From Caenorhabditis remanei (taxonomy: Eukaryota > Nematoda > Chromadorea > Rhabditida > Rhabditidae): DNA of 64,000 nucleotides. The notes below the pieces were generated by a model. That model searched no databases. It was not told where the DNA came from and worked only from the letters and a program-made list of their open reading frames with translations. How positions within the stretch are numbered: the stretch's first letter is position 1; the number at the start of each line of letters is the position of its first letter. The stretch is from the NCBI RefSeq assembly GCF_010183535.1, contig NC_071332.1, forward strand, positions 1,798,001 to 1,862,000, in the 5' to 3' direction. Positions 46,931-56,906 of this stretch are shown in pieces. A program made the position numbers and the translations under genes.

Positions 46931-48327
46931 GGCAAATACTCATTGACTACGGTACTCATTGCCTACGGTTACTCATTGACTACGCTGTCTCATTGCCTAC
47001 TCATACTCATTGCCTACGGTCAGCTCATTGACTACGCTTGGCTCATTGCCTATATATGCTCATTGCCTACGCTTGACTCTTTGACTACGCTTGGCTCTTT
47101 GCCTACTCTCGCTCATTGCCTACGCTCGGATCATTGACTCCCTTTTTTTTTACTTTATAGCAGAGATTCTGGAACTGGTAATTGGTGAATACCTACACTT
47201 TATGTATAGGTTTCTGGTTAATTTGAGATTTGTTGTTGGGACATAAGAGCATGTTTTTCCCAAGATTGTGAAGTATAATCTAAAGTAGTCGAAGAAGGGT
47301 CCTGATCATAGAATAAGTTGAACCAGTTGGTAATTTTCGGAACTCTGATAATGGGTACTTCAGTGGGATTATCATAGGGTAGATCAAGATTAATGTCTCA
47401 TACTGAAAACAAAGAAGCTCTCCCTCTTCTTTTCTTCTTGCAGTAAGAGGGTACCTCTATCCGGCAGCAATTCTCTGGATGACTCATATACTACTACATT
47501 TATCTACTTTCCTATATTTGATAAATAGCCAATACCTAAATTATTCCTTGGTTAAATTATTTCATATTTGAACCCTATAGTTTCGTATGTAAACTTTATA
47601 ATCACCCATTCAGATAGGTTCGAGTTAACAAAGTTCTGTCCAACTCTAGAACTTTTAATTTAAAAAGAAAAGCCGAATCCGGGGGTACACTCGGGGACCT
47701 TCTCTTGTCAGAACTCATTGAAGTTGAATTTAACTACCTAATTCAGATTTTTCCAGATTGTGTCCTGATTTTAGACAAATGATCTAGTTAAAGTTGTTGT
47801 GAATAGGAAGCGATTGAACAATCATAGCCAGAAATAATAATAATTCTAGGCTTTACAGCTGTGTATTATCTTATCCAAAAACATTGCCTGAATCACGCAG
47901 CTCCCTAAATGGAAGTTGAGTCCACAATGAATTAACTTATACAGAAACCTACGCCATCAAACATCTGCATTGAGAGTTGACCTTCAGGATATTGGTATCA
48001 GTTTCTAAATTGCGTACTTCTTATTGTTATTGCAAACTTTCATGAAACGTTCCTTGGGCTCCTGTAGGTATTCACCAATTACCAGTTCCAGAATCTCTGC
48101 TATAAAGTAAAAAAAGGGAGTCAATGAGCCGAGCGTAGGCAATGAGCAAGAGTAGGCAAAGAGCCAAGCGTAGTCAAAGAGTCAAGCGTAGGCAATGAGT
48201 ATAAATAGGCAATGAGCCAAGCGTAGTCAATGAGCTGACCGTAGGCAATGAGTATAAGTAGGCAATGAGACAGAGTAGTCAATGAGTAGTCGTAGGCAAT
48301 GAGTACCGTAGTCAATGAGTATTTGCC
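46931..48327 (+). repeat. Nested palindrome, right arm, with spacer in direct orientation
   Basis: Ends are the same CTCATTG(C/A)CTACG arrays as in the left arm. The spacer (about 47140-48115) reads in the SAME direction as the left-arm spacer: both start with CTTTATAGCAGAGATTCTGG on the plus strand. The surrounding arms are inverted, so this segment is flipped relative to the palindrome. Small indels distinguish the two spacers (CCTATAGTTTCG versus CCTATGTTTCG; missing CGTAT near 47612). Confidence 0.87.
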
Positions 48328-48963
48328 AGAAAATGCAAAATTTGATGAATAGAAATTTGGTTGATGAACCAGCGGAAGCTTTCCACAAGAACTACACATC
48401 GCTAGGGACTAGAATTTTCATACCTCGTCTTCAGCCGCCCATAGCGTATGAGCATCTACCGTTCAACCAGTTTTCTGTTTTATCATGCCAAAGGAGGGCA
48501 CATCTTTTTTCTCTTAATTTGCATCCTTTTCGTGGATAAAAAATTTTTCAAGAATAAATTCTTCATATTCAGCGGTAAATATCACGACTTCGAAACTTAT
48601 ATGGCATTTTTCTGAAATTCTTGGAAATTCTGAAACTTTCAACCTAATATCAATTATGAAGTGCTGTTCACAAATTTCATGAAAATTCTACTGAAATCAT
48701 GCTCTTGATGTGATTTTAGGATTTTTTAGTAGTTATCTTATAGCTAATGAGCCTTTTATAGCAAATGATCAAACTCATAGCAAGTGATCCATCTCATAGC
48801 AAATGAGTATTTGAAAATTAGACCAAATAGCAAATGAGACAACTATAGCAAATGAGAAAATAGCAAATGAGACAGATATAGCAAATGAGCTGGTGATAGC
48901 AAATGAGACAAATATAGCAAGTGATCAAATAGCAAATGATTCCAAAGCAAATGAGTATTTGCC
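48328..48963 (-). repeat. Right outer terminal inverted repeat
   Basis: Inverted partner of 35515-36150 with identical length (636 bp). ATAGCAAATGAG-type subrepeats fill the last 220 bp, and it ends GCAAATGAGTATTTGCC. Confidence 0.88.
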
Positions 48964-48972
48964 CAAAGCGAA
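48964..48972. repeat. Right 9-bp target-site duplication (CAAAGCGAA)
   Basis: Exact repeat of 35506-35514 directly outside the element. Confidence 0.92.
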
Positions 48973-49092
48973 CGGTAAAAACACCAGCAAAAAACGTTTA
49001 AAAATCAGCGAAAAGTTGAGTTTTTCGCTGATTTTCTGGTTCCGTGAATCGAAAAAAAACAGTGAAAAACGTTTTTTGCTTGCCAAGTGTAG
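48973..49092 (-). repeat. Right half of the older hairpin repeat at the insertion site
   Basis: GATTTTCTGGTTCCGTGAAT and CGTTTTTTGCTTGCCAAG are the complement of 35399-35461. Part of the arm (TCAGCGAAAA ... TTTTCGCTGA) also folds on itself. Confidence 0.75.
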
Positions 49093-49488
49093 GCCCATAA
49101 GAAAATATAAAAATTCGAAGAAAAACTGTGAAAATTACGACTGGCGGAGACAATCGACACGAAATAGATTCAATTCAGTTAAAAATTTGAAAAAAAAACT
49201 CTGAAAATCACTTGAAAAACGACATTTTTCATCATCAAAAATAAAAATTTTTTCGTTTGGTCCGTAAACACCGCCACGAGCAAATGCAGATATCAAAAAC
49301 AACCGTAGTCTGACAAAATAATTTTTTTAATCGTGGCAATTTTTATTGATTTTCTCGTTATTTTCAGCTGAATTTTTGTGAATTTTTGTTGTTAATCTTG
49401 TGTATTAATAAGATTTTATCCATTTTCAAAATAATGCTTTGATTTAATTCGAGTTTTTCAGGTGCTAACAGCGATTACATCATCGGCA
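49093..49488 (+). promoter_or_regulatory. Upstream region and leader of BATH copy A
   Basis: AT-rich, no gene. The last 36 bases carry TTTTTCAG at 49454-49461 and the leader GTGCTAACAGCGATTACATC before the ATG, a block conserved before every BATH copy in the cluster. Confidence 0.5.
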
Positions 49489-50605
49489 ATGGACATCCCA
49501 CAGAAAGAGTTTGAAATGAAATGTTTTATCGACGATATTGATTGTATGGGAGAAGTTGATGAGCGCATTGTCGAAGAAAATCATTTTAACATTCCATGGA
49601 AGCTAGAAATTCAACGAAGTGAAGATTTTCTCACAATCTATTTGGTTTGTTCAAAGCCAAATCAAAGTGATCACTGGGAAGTGAAAACAGAGATAACAGT
49701 ACAAGTATTATCGATAGACGGAACATCGCAAACAATGAAAAGCTATCATCGATACAAAAATGTGGATAACCCAGAAGTTTATAATCATTTTGGATGGTAC
49801 GATTTTATGACATGGGATATGCTGGAAAATAATTTTGCAATTAACGGAGAGGTGACGATTCAAGCAAATGTTCGAATTCTGGAAATGGTTGGATTTAGAA
49901 AGGAAAATTTGAAAGTGTTCGATGAATCGGTCAAGGAGTTCTCGGATATCGTGCTGGTTGTCAGAGATCGGAAGTTTTATACATCGAAACTGGTAAATTT
50001 TCATTTTTTTTCCCCGAAAATCACTAGTCGCACTCTCTGCGTCTCTCTCATTCACACACTCTCTCACCTTCGAACTCTTATTATTTCAGTTCCTCGGATT
50101 CCAATCATCATATTTCAAATCTCTTCTTCTCGGAGATTTCGCCGAGTCGAGACAATCAGAAGTGGTTCTCAAAAATATCAATCCGGACGATTTTCAGAAT
50201 TTTCTGGAATTAATTCATGGAGAATCGCCGATCGATGGTAAAAATTAATTGAATGCTAATTTAATTTTAAATTTTCAGACAATACAATCGAAGGAGTCCT
50301 TCATTTGGCAGTTCTTTACGATTCGCCTACTGCAATCAAGCGATGCGAAGAATTCTTGGTGAAAGAATCAAAGAAGACGCTGAAAGTCAAGTTGGAACTC
50401 TCTACTCGTTACAATTTGAAAGTTTTGAAGGTTAGAAATACATTTCCTCTGCTTTGAATTCATTTGAAATACTCTTTTTCAGGAAAAATGCATGTCCGAG
50501 ATCAAATCCATCGACGATATTCGATCATTGGTTTCGGGCAATATCGACGAAATGGACTCATCGCTTTCTAAAGAATTATTCAAGAAATGCATTTCTATGT
50601 TTTGA
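49489..50605 (+). CDS. MATH-BTB (BATH) protein, copy A, 308 aa
   Basis: Exons 49489-49992, 50090-50237, 50279-50430 and 50483-50605 (TGA). The MATH domain covers about residues 25-135 (FNIPWKLEIQ, WEVKTEITVQVLS, FGWYDFMTWDMLENNF, VTIQANVRILEMVGF). The BTB domain follows (KEFSDIVLVVRDRKFYTSKL, FQSSYFKSLLLGDFAES, LKNINPDDFQNFLELIHGE), then a helical BACK-like tail (RCEEFLVKESKKTLKVKLEL). Known family role: nematode BATH proteins are substrate adaptors for CUL-3 ubiquitin ligases; the substrate is not known. I chose the ATG at 49489. A TTTTTCAG acceptor ends at 49461, and the following GTGCTAACAGCG leader is conserved in all copies and fits a trans-spliced 5' UTR. First of four tandem copies. 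Confidence 0.93.
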
Positions 50606-50828
50606 TTTTTATTATTAGAATACAAGTTTTACTGTGTTTGTCTACTGATTTTTGTTTTAAAACTGTCGTTTTTCATTCAAATATCTCGACAATTTGATTT
50701 TCGGTGTTTTCAGGTGGTTATTTTTTTTGGAAAAGTTAGTTAGCAATTTTGCTGTTTCATAAAAGACATGTTTCATGAGTCTTTATCAGTTTCCAAGAAG
50801 AGTTTCCAATCTGATTTGATGTTTTCAG

Positions 50829-50861
50829 GTGCTAACAGCTATTACATCATCGGCAATGGAT
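50829..50861 (+). pseudogene. Remnant of a MATH-BTB leader and start codon
   Basis: A TTTTCAG acceptor and the leader GTGCTAACAGCTATTACATC, with an ATG at 50856, copy the 5' end of the neighbouring BATH genes. After about five more bases the match ends and no MATH domain follows. This is a truncated fifth copy between genes A and B. Confidence 0.75.
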
Positions 50862-51006
50862 TTTTCAATTTCAATTGAATTTCTCGTTGTTTTCTGCTGA
50901 ATTTCTGTTGTTAATCTCGTTTATTGATACATTTTTATTCATTTTCAAAGTAATTTTCCGACGTATATTGGGTTTTCAGGTGCTAACAGCGTTTACATCA
51001 TCAGCA

Positions 51007-52114
51007 ATGGACACTTCACAGAAAGAGTTCGAAATGAAATGCTTTATTGACGACATTGGTCGCATCGGAGGATTTGGTGGGCTCACTTACGAAGAAAGTC
51101 ATTTTAACATTCTATGGAAGTTCGAAATTCAACGAATGGCAGATTTTCTCTCTATACATTTGACATGTTTCAAGGAAAACCATGTCGATCATTGGGAAGT
51201 GAAAACAGAGACCTCACTGCAAGTAATATCGAAAAACGGAACTTCGCAAACAATTAAAGAAATTTGTCGATACGAAAATGTGGATATCCCAGAAGTTTAT
51301 AATCGTTTTGGATGGTACGATTTTATGACATGGGCTATGCTGACAGACGATTTTGCAATCCACGGAGACGTTACGATTCAAGCAAATGTTAGAATTCTGG
51401 AAATGGTTGGATTTAAAAAAGAAAATTTGATGAATTTCGATGAATTGGCGAAAGAATTCTCAGATATTGTGCTGGTTGTCGAAGATCGAAAGTTTTATAC
51501 ATCGAAACTGGTAAATTTTCTTTTTTTTTTCCCGAAAATTGCTAGTCGCACTCTCTGCGTCTCTCTCATTCACACACTCTCTCACCTTCGAACTCTTATT
51601 TTTTCAGTTCCTTGCCTTCCAATCGTCGTACTTCAAATCTCTTCTTCTCGGAGATTTTGCAGAATCCAAACAATCGGAAGTTGTTCTCAAAGATATCAAT
51701 CCGGATGATTTTCAGAATTTTCTGGAATTAATTCACGCTGAATCGCCGATCGATGGTAAATATTAATTGAATGCCAATATAATTTTGAATTCTCAGACAA
51801 TACAATCGAAGGAATTCTTCATTTGGCAGTTCTCTACGATTCGCCAATTGCTATCAAGCGATGTGAAGAGTTTTTAGTGAAAAAATCGGAAAAGACGCTG
51901 AAAGTCAAGTTGGAACTCTCTACTCGATACAACTTGAAAGTTCTCAAGGTTAAATCATGATTCACTGTGCTGAAAACCATGAGAAACGCCACTTTTTCAG
52001 GAAAAATGCATTTCCGAGATCAATTCCATCGACGACCTTCGATCCGTGGTGTCCGATGAACTGGATCCGTCGATTTCTAATGCATTACTTCAAAAATTCC
52101 TTCATTTATGTTAG
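51007..52114 (+). CDS. MATH-BTB (BATH) protein, copy B, 305 aa
   Basis: Exons 51007-51510, 51608-51755, 51797-51948 and 52001-52114 (TAG), same structure and phases as copy A. The MATH part is more diverged (GRIGGFGGLTYEESHFNILW) and one conserved position reads FLAFQSSYFKS in place of FLGFQSSYF. The BTB part keeps KEFSDIVLVVEDRKFYTSKL and LKDINPDDFQNFLELIHAE. The last exon differs from copies A and C: it ends SISNALLQKFLHLC, and a duplicate of the A-type ending follows downstream at 52189. Leader and acceptor (TTTTCAG|GTGCTAACAGCG) are conserved upstream. Confidence 0.92.
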
Positions 52115-52188
52115 CTTTCATATGAATTGTACAATTTTTACTGTTTTTTTCACGATTTTTCTGTTAAATAGTTGCTTTCGTTTAAATC

Positions 52189-52275
52189 GGCGAAATGAAC
52201 TCGTCGCTTTCTAAAGAATTATTCAAGAAATGCATTTCTATGTGTTTTTAAATTAGAATACAAGTTTTAATGTTT
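52189..52275 (+). pseudogene. Remnant of a MATH-BTB last exon
   Basis: CGAAATGAACTCGTCGCTTT, AGAATTATTCAAGAAATGCA and the 3' flank TTAGAATACAAGTTTTAATG copy the end of exon 4 and the 3' UTR of copy A. It lies 75 bases past the stop of copy B, probably the scar of an unequal crossover or a deleted copy. Confidence 0.72.
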
Positions 52276-52490
52276 ATCTACTGGTTTTTGTTCTAAAACT
52301 GTCAATTATTCATTCAAATATTTTGATTGTCTTGCGTTTTTTTCAGCAGACTCATTTTTCGGGGTCTTTAGCTTATTTTCCGCAAATTACCGCAGTTCAT
52401 TTTGTTACTTACTAAATTTTACTCAGTTTTCAAGATGATTTATATTACCTTTAGTTTTTTCAGGTGCTAACGGCGTTTACATCATCGGCA

Positions 52491-53610
52491 ATGGACACTT
52501 CACAGAAAGAGTTTGAAATTAAATGTTTTATTGACGATATTGATCGCTTGGAAGAAGGTATCGAGCACACTGTCGAAGAAAATCATTTTAACATTCCATG
52601 GAAGTTAGAAATTCAACAAATAGGCGGTTATCTCTCTATCTATTTGGATTGCTTAAAGCAAGACTCTGTCGATGATTGGGAAGTGAAAACAGAGATAACA
52701 GTACAAGTATTATCGAAAGACGGAGCTTCGCAAACAATTAAAAACTATCATCGATACGCAAATATGTTTAACCTAGATCCAGACGTTTGTTTTAGTTTTG
52801 GATGGTACGAATTTATGACATGGGATATGCTGGAAAATAATTTTGCAGTCAACGGAGACGTTACGATTCAAGCAAATGTTAGAATTCTGGAAATGGTTGG
52901 ATTTAGAAAGGAAAATTTGAAGAATTTCGATGAATTGGCGAAAGAGTTCTCGGATATTGTGCTGGTTGTCAGAGATCGAAAGTTTTATACATCAAAATTG
53001 GTAAATTTTCTTTTTTTTTCCCCCGAAAATCACTAGTCGCACTCTCTGCGTCTCTCTCATTCTCACACTCTCTCACCTTCGAACTCCTGTTTTTTCAGTT
53101 CCTCGGATTCCAATCGTCATACTTCAAATCTCTTCTTCTCGGAGATTTCGCCGAGTCGAGACAATCAGAAGTGGTTCTCAAAAATATCAATCCGGACGAT
53201 TTTCAGAATTTTCTGGAATTAATTCATGGAGAATCGCCGATCGATGGTAAAAATTAATTGAATGCTAATTTAATTTCGAAATTTCAGACATTACAATTGA
53301 AGGAATCCTTCATTTGGCAGTTCTTTACGATTCGCCTACTGCAATCAAGAGATGCGAAGAATTCTTGGTTGAGAAATCGAAAAAGACGCTGAAAGTGAAG
53401 TTGGACCTGTCTACTCGTTATAATTTGAAAGTTTTGAAGGTTATACATTTCCTCTGCTTTGAATTCATTTGAAATACTCTTTTTCAGGAAAAATGCATGT
53501 CCGAGATCAAATCCATCGACGATATTCGATCATTGGTTTCGGGCAATATCGACGAAATGGACTCATCGCTTTCTAAAGAATTATTCAAGAAATGTCTTTC
53601 TCTGTGTTAA
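52491..53610 (+). CDS. MATH-BTB (BATH) protein, copy C, 310 aa
   Basis: Exons 52491-53000, 53099-53246, 53288-53439 and 53488-53610 (TAA). The MATH domain has a two-residue insertion relative to A (NLDPDVCFSFGWYEFMTW). BTB: KEFSDIVLVVRDRKFYTSKL, FQSSYFKSLLLGDFAESRQ. Exon 2, the following intron and exon 4 are almost identical to copy A over long runs, whereas exon 1 is not, which suggests gene conversion. Same conserved trans-splice-like leader before the ATG. Putative CUL-3 adaptor. Confidence 0.92.
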
Positions 53611-53855
53611 TTTTTATTATTAGAATTTTTATTTATTAGAATACAAGTTTTACTGTTTGCCTACTAATTTTAGTTCTAAAACTGTCAATTTTTCATTCAA
53701 ATATCTCTCCGATTTGTTTTTTGGTGTTTTCAGCTATTCTGTTTGGGAAACTTTGTCATCAATTTCGTTAATTGATGAGTGTTTATCAGTTTCCGAAAAT
53801 ATTTTCAAATCTGATTTGATTTTTTCAGGTGCTGGCAGTAATCAAATCATCGGCA

Positions 53856-54961
53856 ATGGACACTCCACAAAAGGAGTTCGAAATAAAACGTTTAATTGAA
53901 GATATTGATTGTATGGAAGAAGGTGATGACCGCAGTGTCGAAGAAGACCATTTTAATATTCCATGGAAGTTAGTAATCATCCGACAAGATGGTTTTCTCT
54001 CAATCAATTTGTTTTGTTTGAAGGAAAATCAATTGAATCTTTTTGAAGTGAAAACTGAGACCACAATACAAGTATTATCGAAAAACGGAACTTCGCAAAC
54101 AATGAAAGAAATTTGTCGTTTTGGAAATGAAGATTGCCTTCCCGTGGGAAGAAGCTGGGGATGGTCCGAATTTATGACATGGGATACGCTGGAAAACGAT
54201 TTTGCAATCCACGGAGACGTTACGATTCAAGCAAAAAGTCGAATTCTGGAAATGGTTGGATTTAAAAAGGAAAATTTGAAGAATTTCGATGAATCGATGA
54301 AGGAGTTCTCGGATATTGTGCTGGTTGTCAGAGATCGAAAGTTTTATACATTGAAATTGGTAAATTTTCTTTTTTTTCCCCGAAAATCACTAATCGCACT
54401 CTCTGCGTCTCTCCCATTCACACACTCTCTCACCTTCGAACTCCTGTTTTTTCAGTTCCTCGGATTCCAATCGTCATATTTCAAATCTCTTCTTCTCGGA
54501 GATTTTGCGGAATCCAAACAATCGGAAGTGGTTCTCAAAGATATCAATCCGGACGATTTTCAAAATTTTCTGGAATTAATTCATGGAGAATCGCCGATCG
54601 ATGGTAAAAATTGATTAATTGCCAATTTAATTTTAAATTTTCAGACAATACAATCGAAGGAATCCTTCATTTGGCAGTTCTTTACGATTCGCCGACTGCT
54701 ATCAAGCGATGTGAAGAATTTTTGGTGGAAAAATCAAAGAAGACTCTGAAAGTCAAGTTGGATTTGTCTACTCGTTATAATTTGAAAGTTTTGAAAGTTA
54801 GAAATACATTTCCTCTGCTTTGAATTCATTTGAAATACTCTTTTTAGGAAAAATGCATGTCCGAGATCACATCCATCGACGATATTCGATCCGTGATGTC
54901 CGATGAAATGGACTTATCGATTTCTAATGAATTACTCAAAAAATGTCTTTCTCTGTGTTAA
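53856..54961 (+). CDS. MATH-BTB (BATH) protein, copy D, 305 aa
   Basis: Exons 53856-54359, 54456-54603, 54645-54796 and 54848-54961 (TAA). MATH: FNIPWKLVIIRQDGFLSINL, EVKTETTIQVLSKNG, WGWSEFMTWDTLENDF. BTB: KEFSDIVLVVRDRKFYTLKL, FQSSYFKSLLLGDFAESKQ, LKDINPDDFQNFLELIHGE. The last acceptor is TTTTTAG in place of TTTTCAG, and the donor of exon 3 follows AAA. The C-terminus (MDLSISNELLKKCLSLC) resembles copy B at SISN and copy C at KCLSLC. Leader reads GTGCTGGCAGTAATCAAATC, slightly diverged. Confidence 0.92.
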
Positions 54962-55093
54962 TTTTCATTATTAGAATACAAGTTTCTCTGTTTGCCTACT
55001 AATTTTTGTTCTAAAACTGTCAATTTTTCATTCAAACGTTTTCATTTTTCAATCAATTTATCAGCGTAACGCATACGTCTGCTAACAATCCCA
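54962..55093. other. 3' flank of BATH copy D
   Basis: Shares TTATTAGAATACAAGTTT with the 3' flanks of the other copies, then ends in unrelated sequence just before the TIR element. Confidence 0.4.
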
Positions 55094-56033
55094 CTCAGGC
55101 AACTCAATATCAATCTAATTAGACGCGGCATCAGTTAGATTAGCTTGAATGTTGGCATGATTAGATTAATGCCGCGTCTAATTAGATTGATGAGCAATCT
55201 TGTAAGATTAATGCGCCGTCTCATTAGATTGATGTGAAATCTTGTGTAACTTGTAATAACATTTGAAAATTCTTTAGGTAAAAAAGAAATAGTAAATTTA
55301 TTCAAATTAAAAACAAGAGTTTTTACAATCGAAATGTACAAAAAATATAGAAAATAATACAGAAAATAGAAATTAGAAACTAGTCAAAAATCCATTGCAA
55401 TGGGAGTGGAAAAAGTCATAGTTGTTCTCTGCCCCGCTGCTGTCCATTGTCGTCCGGACGTCCACTCAGCGAATTTTGCTGTAAAATGAACGAAATTACC
55501 AAAAACTGTTTGATTTCGGAACTCACAAAAGACTCTTTTTCGAAGCTTGTGTAGAGAGCGCTGATGTTGAAGAAGTACACGATTATACCTGAACAATGAA
55601 CTATTATGCACGGCTAATTGAAAGCGAAACAATTTGATTACCAAAGAATTTATTCATGATTTCATCGCAATGTTGCCTTTTCTTCCAAACCAAACTGAAG
55701 TTGTGGAAGAGTGAAGACTGCAGTTGAAGACTTGATGAGCCATAGAAACCGAAAAATACAATTTTTAATAATTGAAAATCGTGAAAAAGTCGATAAAACC
55801 GCAAACGAAATTAGTTCGCAACGATTTCAGACTTTCGAGACAAAAATAGAGAATTAAAACTTAGAAAAAAAAACATTAAAATAAAAATTGAAAGAAATTT
55901 TGCGCGTTTTGTACTGACTTATTCTTGGATCCTTGGCGCGAACGAAGTGTGCGCAAGCAAAATCCACTAATCTAATGAGATTGAGATTAGATTGATGCGG
56001 TTGTAGGATTAGACTGATATTGAGTTGCCTGAG
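55094..56033. mobile_element. 940-bp TIR element with subterminal ATTAGATTGATG repeats
   Basis: Left end CTCAGGCAACTCAATATCA (55094) is mirrored by TGATATTGAGTTGCCTGAG ending at 56033. Subterminal sequence has many words like CAATCTAATTAGACGCGG and GTCTCATTAGATTGATG in both orientations, partly forming hairpins (55115-55240; 55960-56010). No clear target-site duplication is seen. A spliced gene-like unit lies inside on the minus strand. Confidence 0.7.
55416..55810 (-). CDS. Gene-like unit with three exons inside the TIR element; start unclear
   Basis: Minus strand, open in one continuous frame when spliced: up to 55642, then 55588-55527, then 55478-55416 (TGA). Splice sites are good (TTTG|GTAATC ... 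TTGTTCAG|GT; TTTT|GTGAGT ... TTTACAG|CA). The product would read ...KKRQHCDEIMNKFFG, then IIVYFFNISALYTSFEKES and a polar tail SLSGRPDDNGQQ. Upstream the frame is open to a stop at about 55811 without an ATG before the one at the end of exon 1, so a 5' exon may be missing or the unit is a captured fragment. No family recognised. Confidence 0.4.
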
Positions 56034-56303
56034 CAATTTCTCAGTGAAAAATTAGGCAAAGTCTTATCGATTCTCATGTATTTCTAGCAATTTACCGTTT
56101 TTTTCTTTCCAAAATTCAAGTTTTTCCCCGATAAGTTGAAGGAAAAACTGCAGCACGGAGAGTTAGCGGTCGAGCGCACTCGCAATAAACAATTTTAGCT
56201 TTCAGGTAAAATGTTTCTCCCAAATCATCTCTGTCATATAGTACGGACGATAGATAAATCTGTGAGAGGGTCAAAAATCAAAATTCCATACTCTACAAAA
56301 CAT
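56034..56303. other. Intergenic between TIR element and MSP gene
   Basis: No gene or repeat recognised. Confidence 0.4.
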
Positions 56304-56309
56304 TTTATT
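56304..56309 (-). terminator. Poly(A) signal of the MSP gene
   Basis: AATAAA on the minus strand (TTTATT on plus), 71 bases past the MSP stop codon. Confidence 0.65.
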
Positions 56310-56379
56310 GATTGATTGCATCATCAACATCAAACTCTCGGGCAGACAAGTGTTGTTTTTGGCGTTCATGGCGACACGT

Positions 56380-56815
56380 TTATGGGTTGTACTCGATCGG
56401 CAGATTCTTGCGACGAACCATACCGTCTCCTTGGAACCACTCACGACGGAATTGCTTGGCGGCACCATCCGGAGTGTTAGTCCACTCGACGGTGATACGG
56501 TCGTTGTTAGTGTCCTAAAACATGGAAATTTGGGATTCGGGATCCAGGGATTCCGTGGGGTTTTACCTCCTGTCCGAAGGCGAAGGCGTCACAAGAGACA
56601 GCCAAAAGAACAGCCTCCTTTGGGTCGAGCACTCCGCATGGTGGATCCACTCCAAGACGCTTCATGTTGGTGGTCTTGATACCGTAGCCAATGCGACGAG
56701 CCGACGAGTTGATCACCTTGATGTGGTAGGTGTGTTTGTCGTCGTACGGCGCGTTGAAGACGATCTTCGCACTTGGCTGGGTCTGGATGTCTCCTGGTGG
56801 GACGGATTGAGCCAT
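56380..56815 (-). CDS. Major sperm protein (MSP), 127 aa
   Basis: Two exons, 56815-56567 and 56514-56380, with a 52-bp phase-0 intron. The product begins [20 protein letters not shown] and ends NLPIEYNP, the canonical MSP form, at the usual 127 residues. Landmarks are the immunoglobulin-like fold strands around [38 protein letters not shown] and [23 protein letters not shown] polymerises into the filaments that drive crawling of nematode sperm and is also released as a signal for oocyte maturation (family knowledge). The gene belongs to a large, nearly identical family, so no member number is given. Expression is expected only in developing sperm; the promoter boxes upstream fit that. Codon use is strongly biased toward C-ending codons. 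Confidence 0.97.
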
Positions 56816-56870
56816 TGTGTTGGTAGGGGAAGTTTTTGACAAACTGTGAGGTTTCAGTGGAAAAGGGCGC

Positions 56871-56906
56871 CTTATATGGGGTTTCCCTTATCGGTGCTCT
56901 AGATCT
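56871..56906 (-). promoter_or_regulatory. MSP promoter: TATA box, GATAA and AGATCT elements
   Basis: Reading the minus strand toward the gene: AGATCT (56906-56901), GATAA (56892-56888) and TATAAG (56876-56871), within about 90 bases of the ATG. AGATCT and GATAA are the two conserved upstream elements of C. elegans msp genes, GATAA being bound by the GATA factor ELT-1 (established knowledge). Their order and spacing here support an active sperm-specific promoter. Confidence 0.75.

Larger units (their letters stand above)
35515..48963. mobile_element. 13,449-bp palindromic (foldback / Mutator-like) mobile element
   Basis: The element lies between perfect 9-bp direct repeats and begins GGCAAATACTCATTTGC, ending with its exact complement. 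Arms are layered and symmetrical: outer TIR 35515-36150 and 48328-48963 (636 bp each); nested palindrome 36629-38031 and 46931-48327; inner arm 38032-39353 and 45609-46930 (1322 bp each). The centre is a satellite, 39354-39795 and 40286-45608 in opposite orientation, around a 490-bp loop. A 478-bp hairpin (36151-36628) is present only in the left arm. No transposase reading frame is visible, so it is non-autonomous. Long subrepeat-rich TIRs resemble foldback elements; the 9-bp duplication fits the Mutator superfamily and not Tc1/mariner (TA), Tc4 (3 bp) or hAT (8 bp). Near-identity of the arms suggests recent activity or ongoing gene conversion. Confidence 0.9.
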
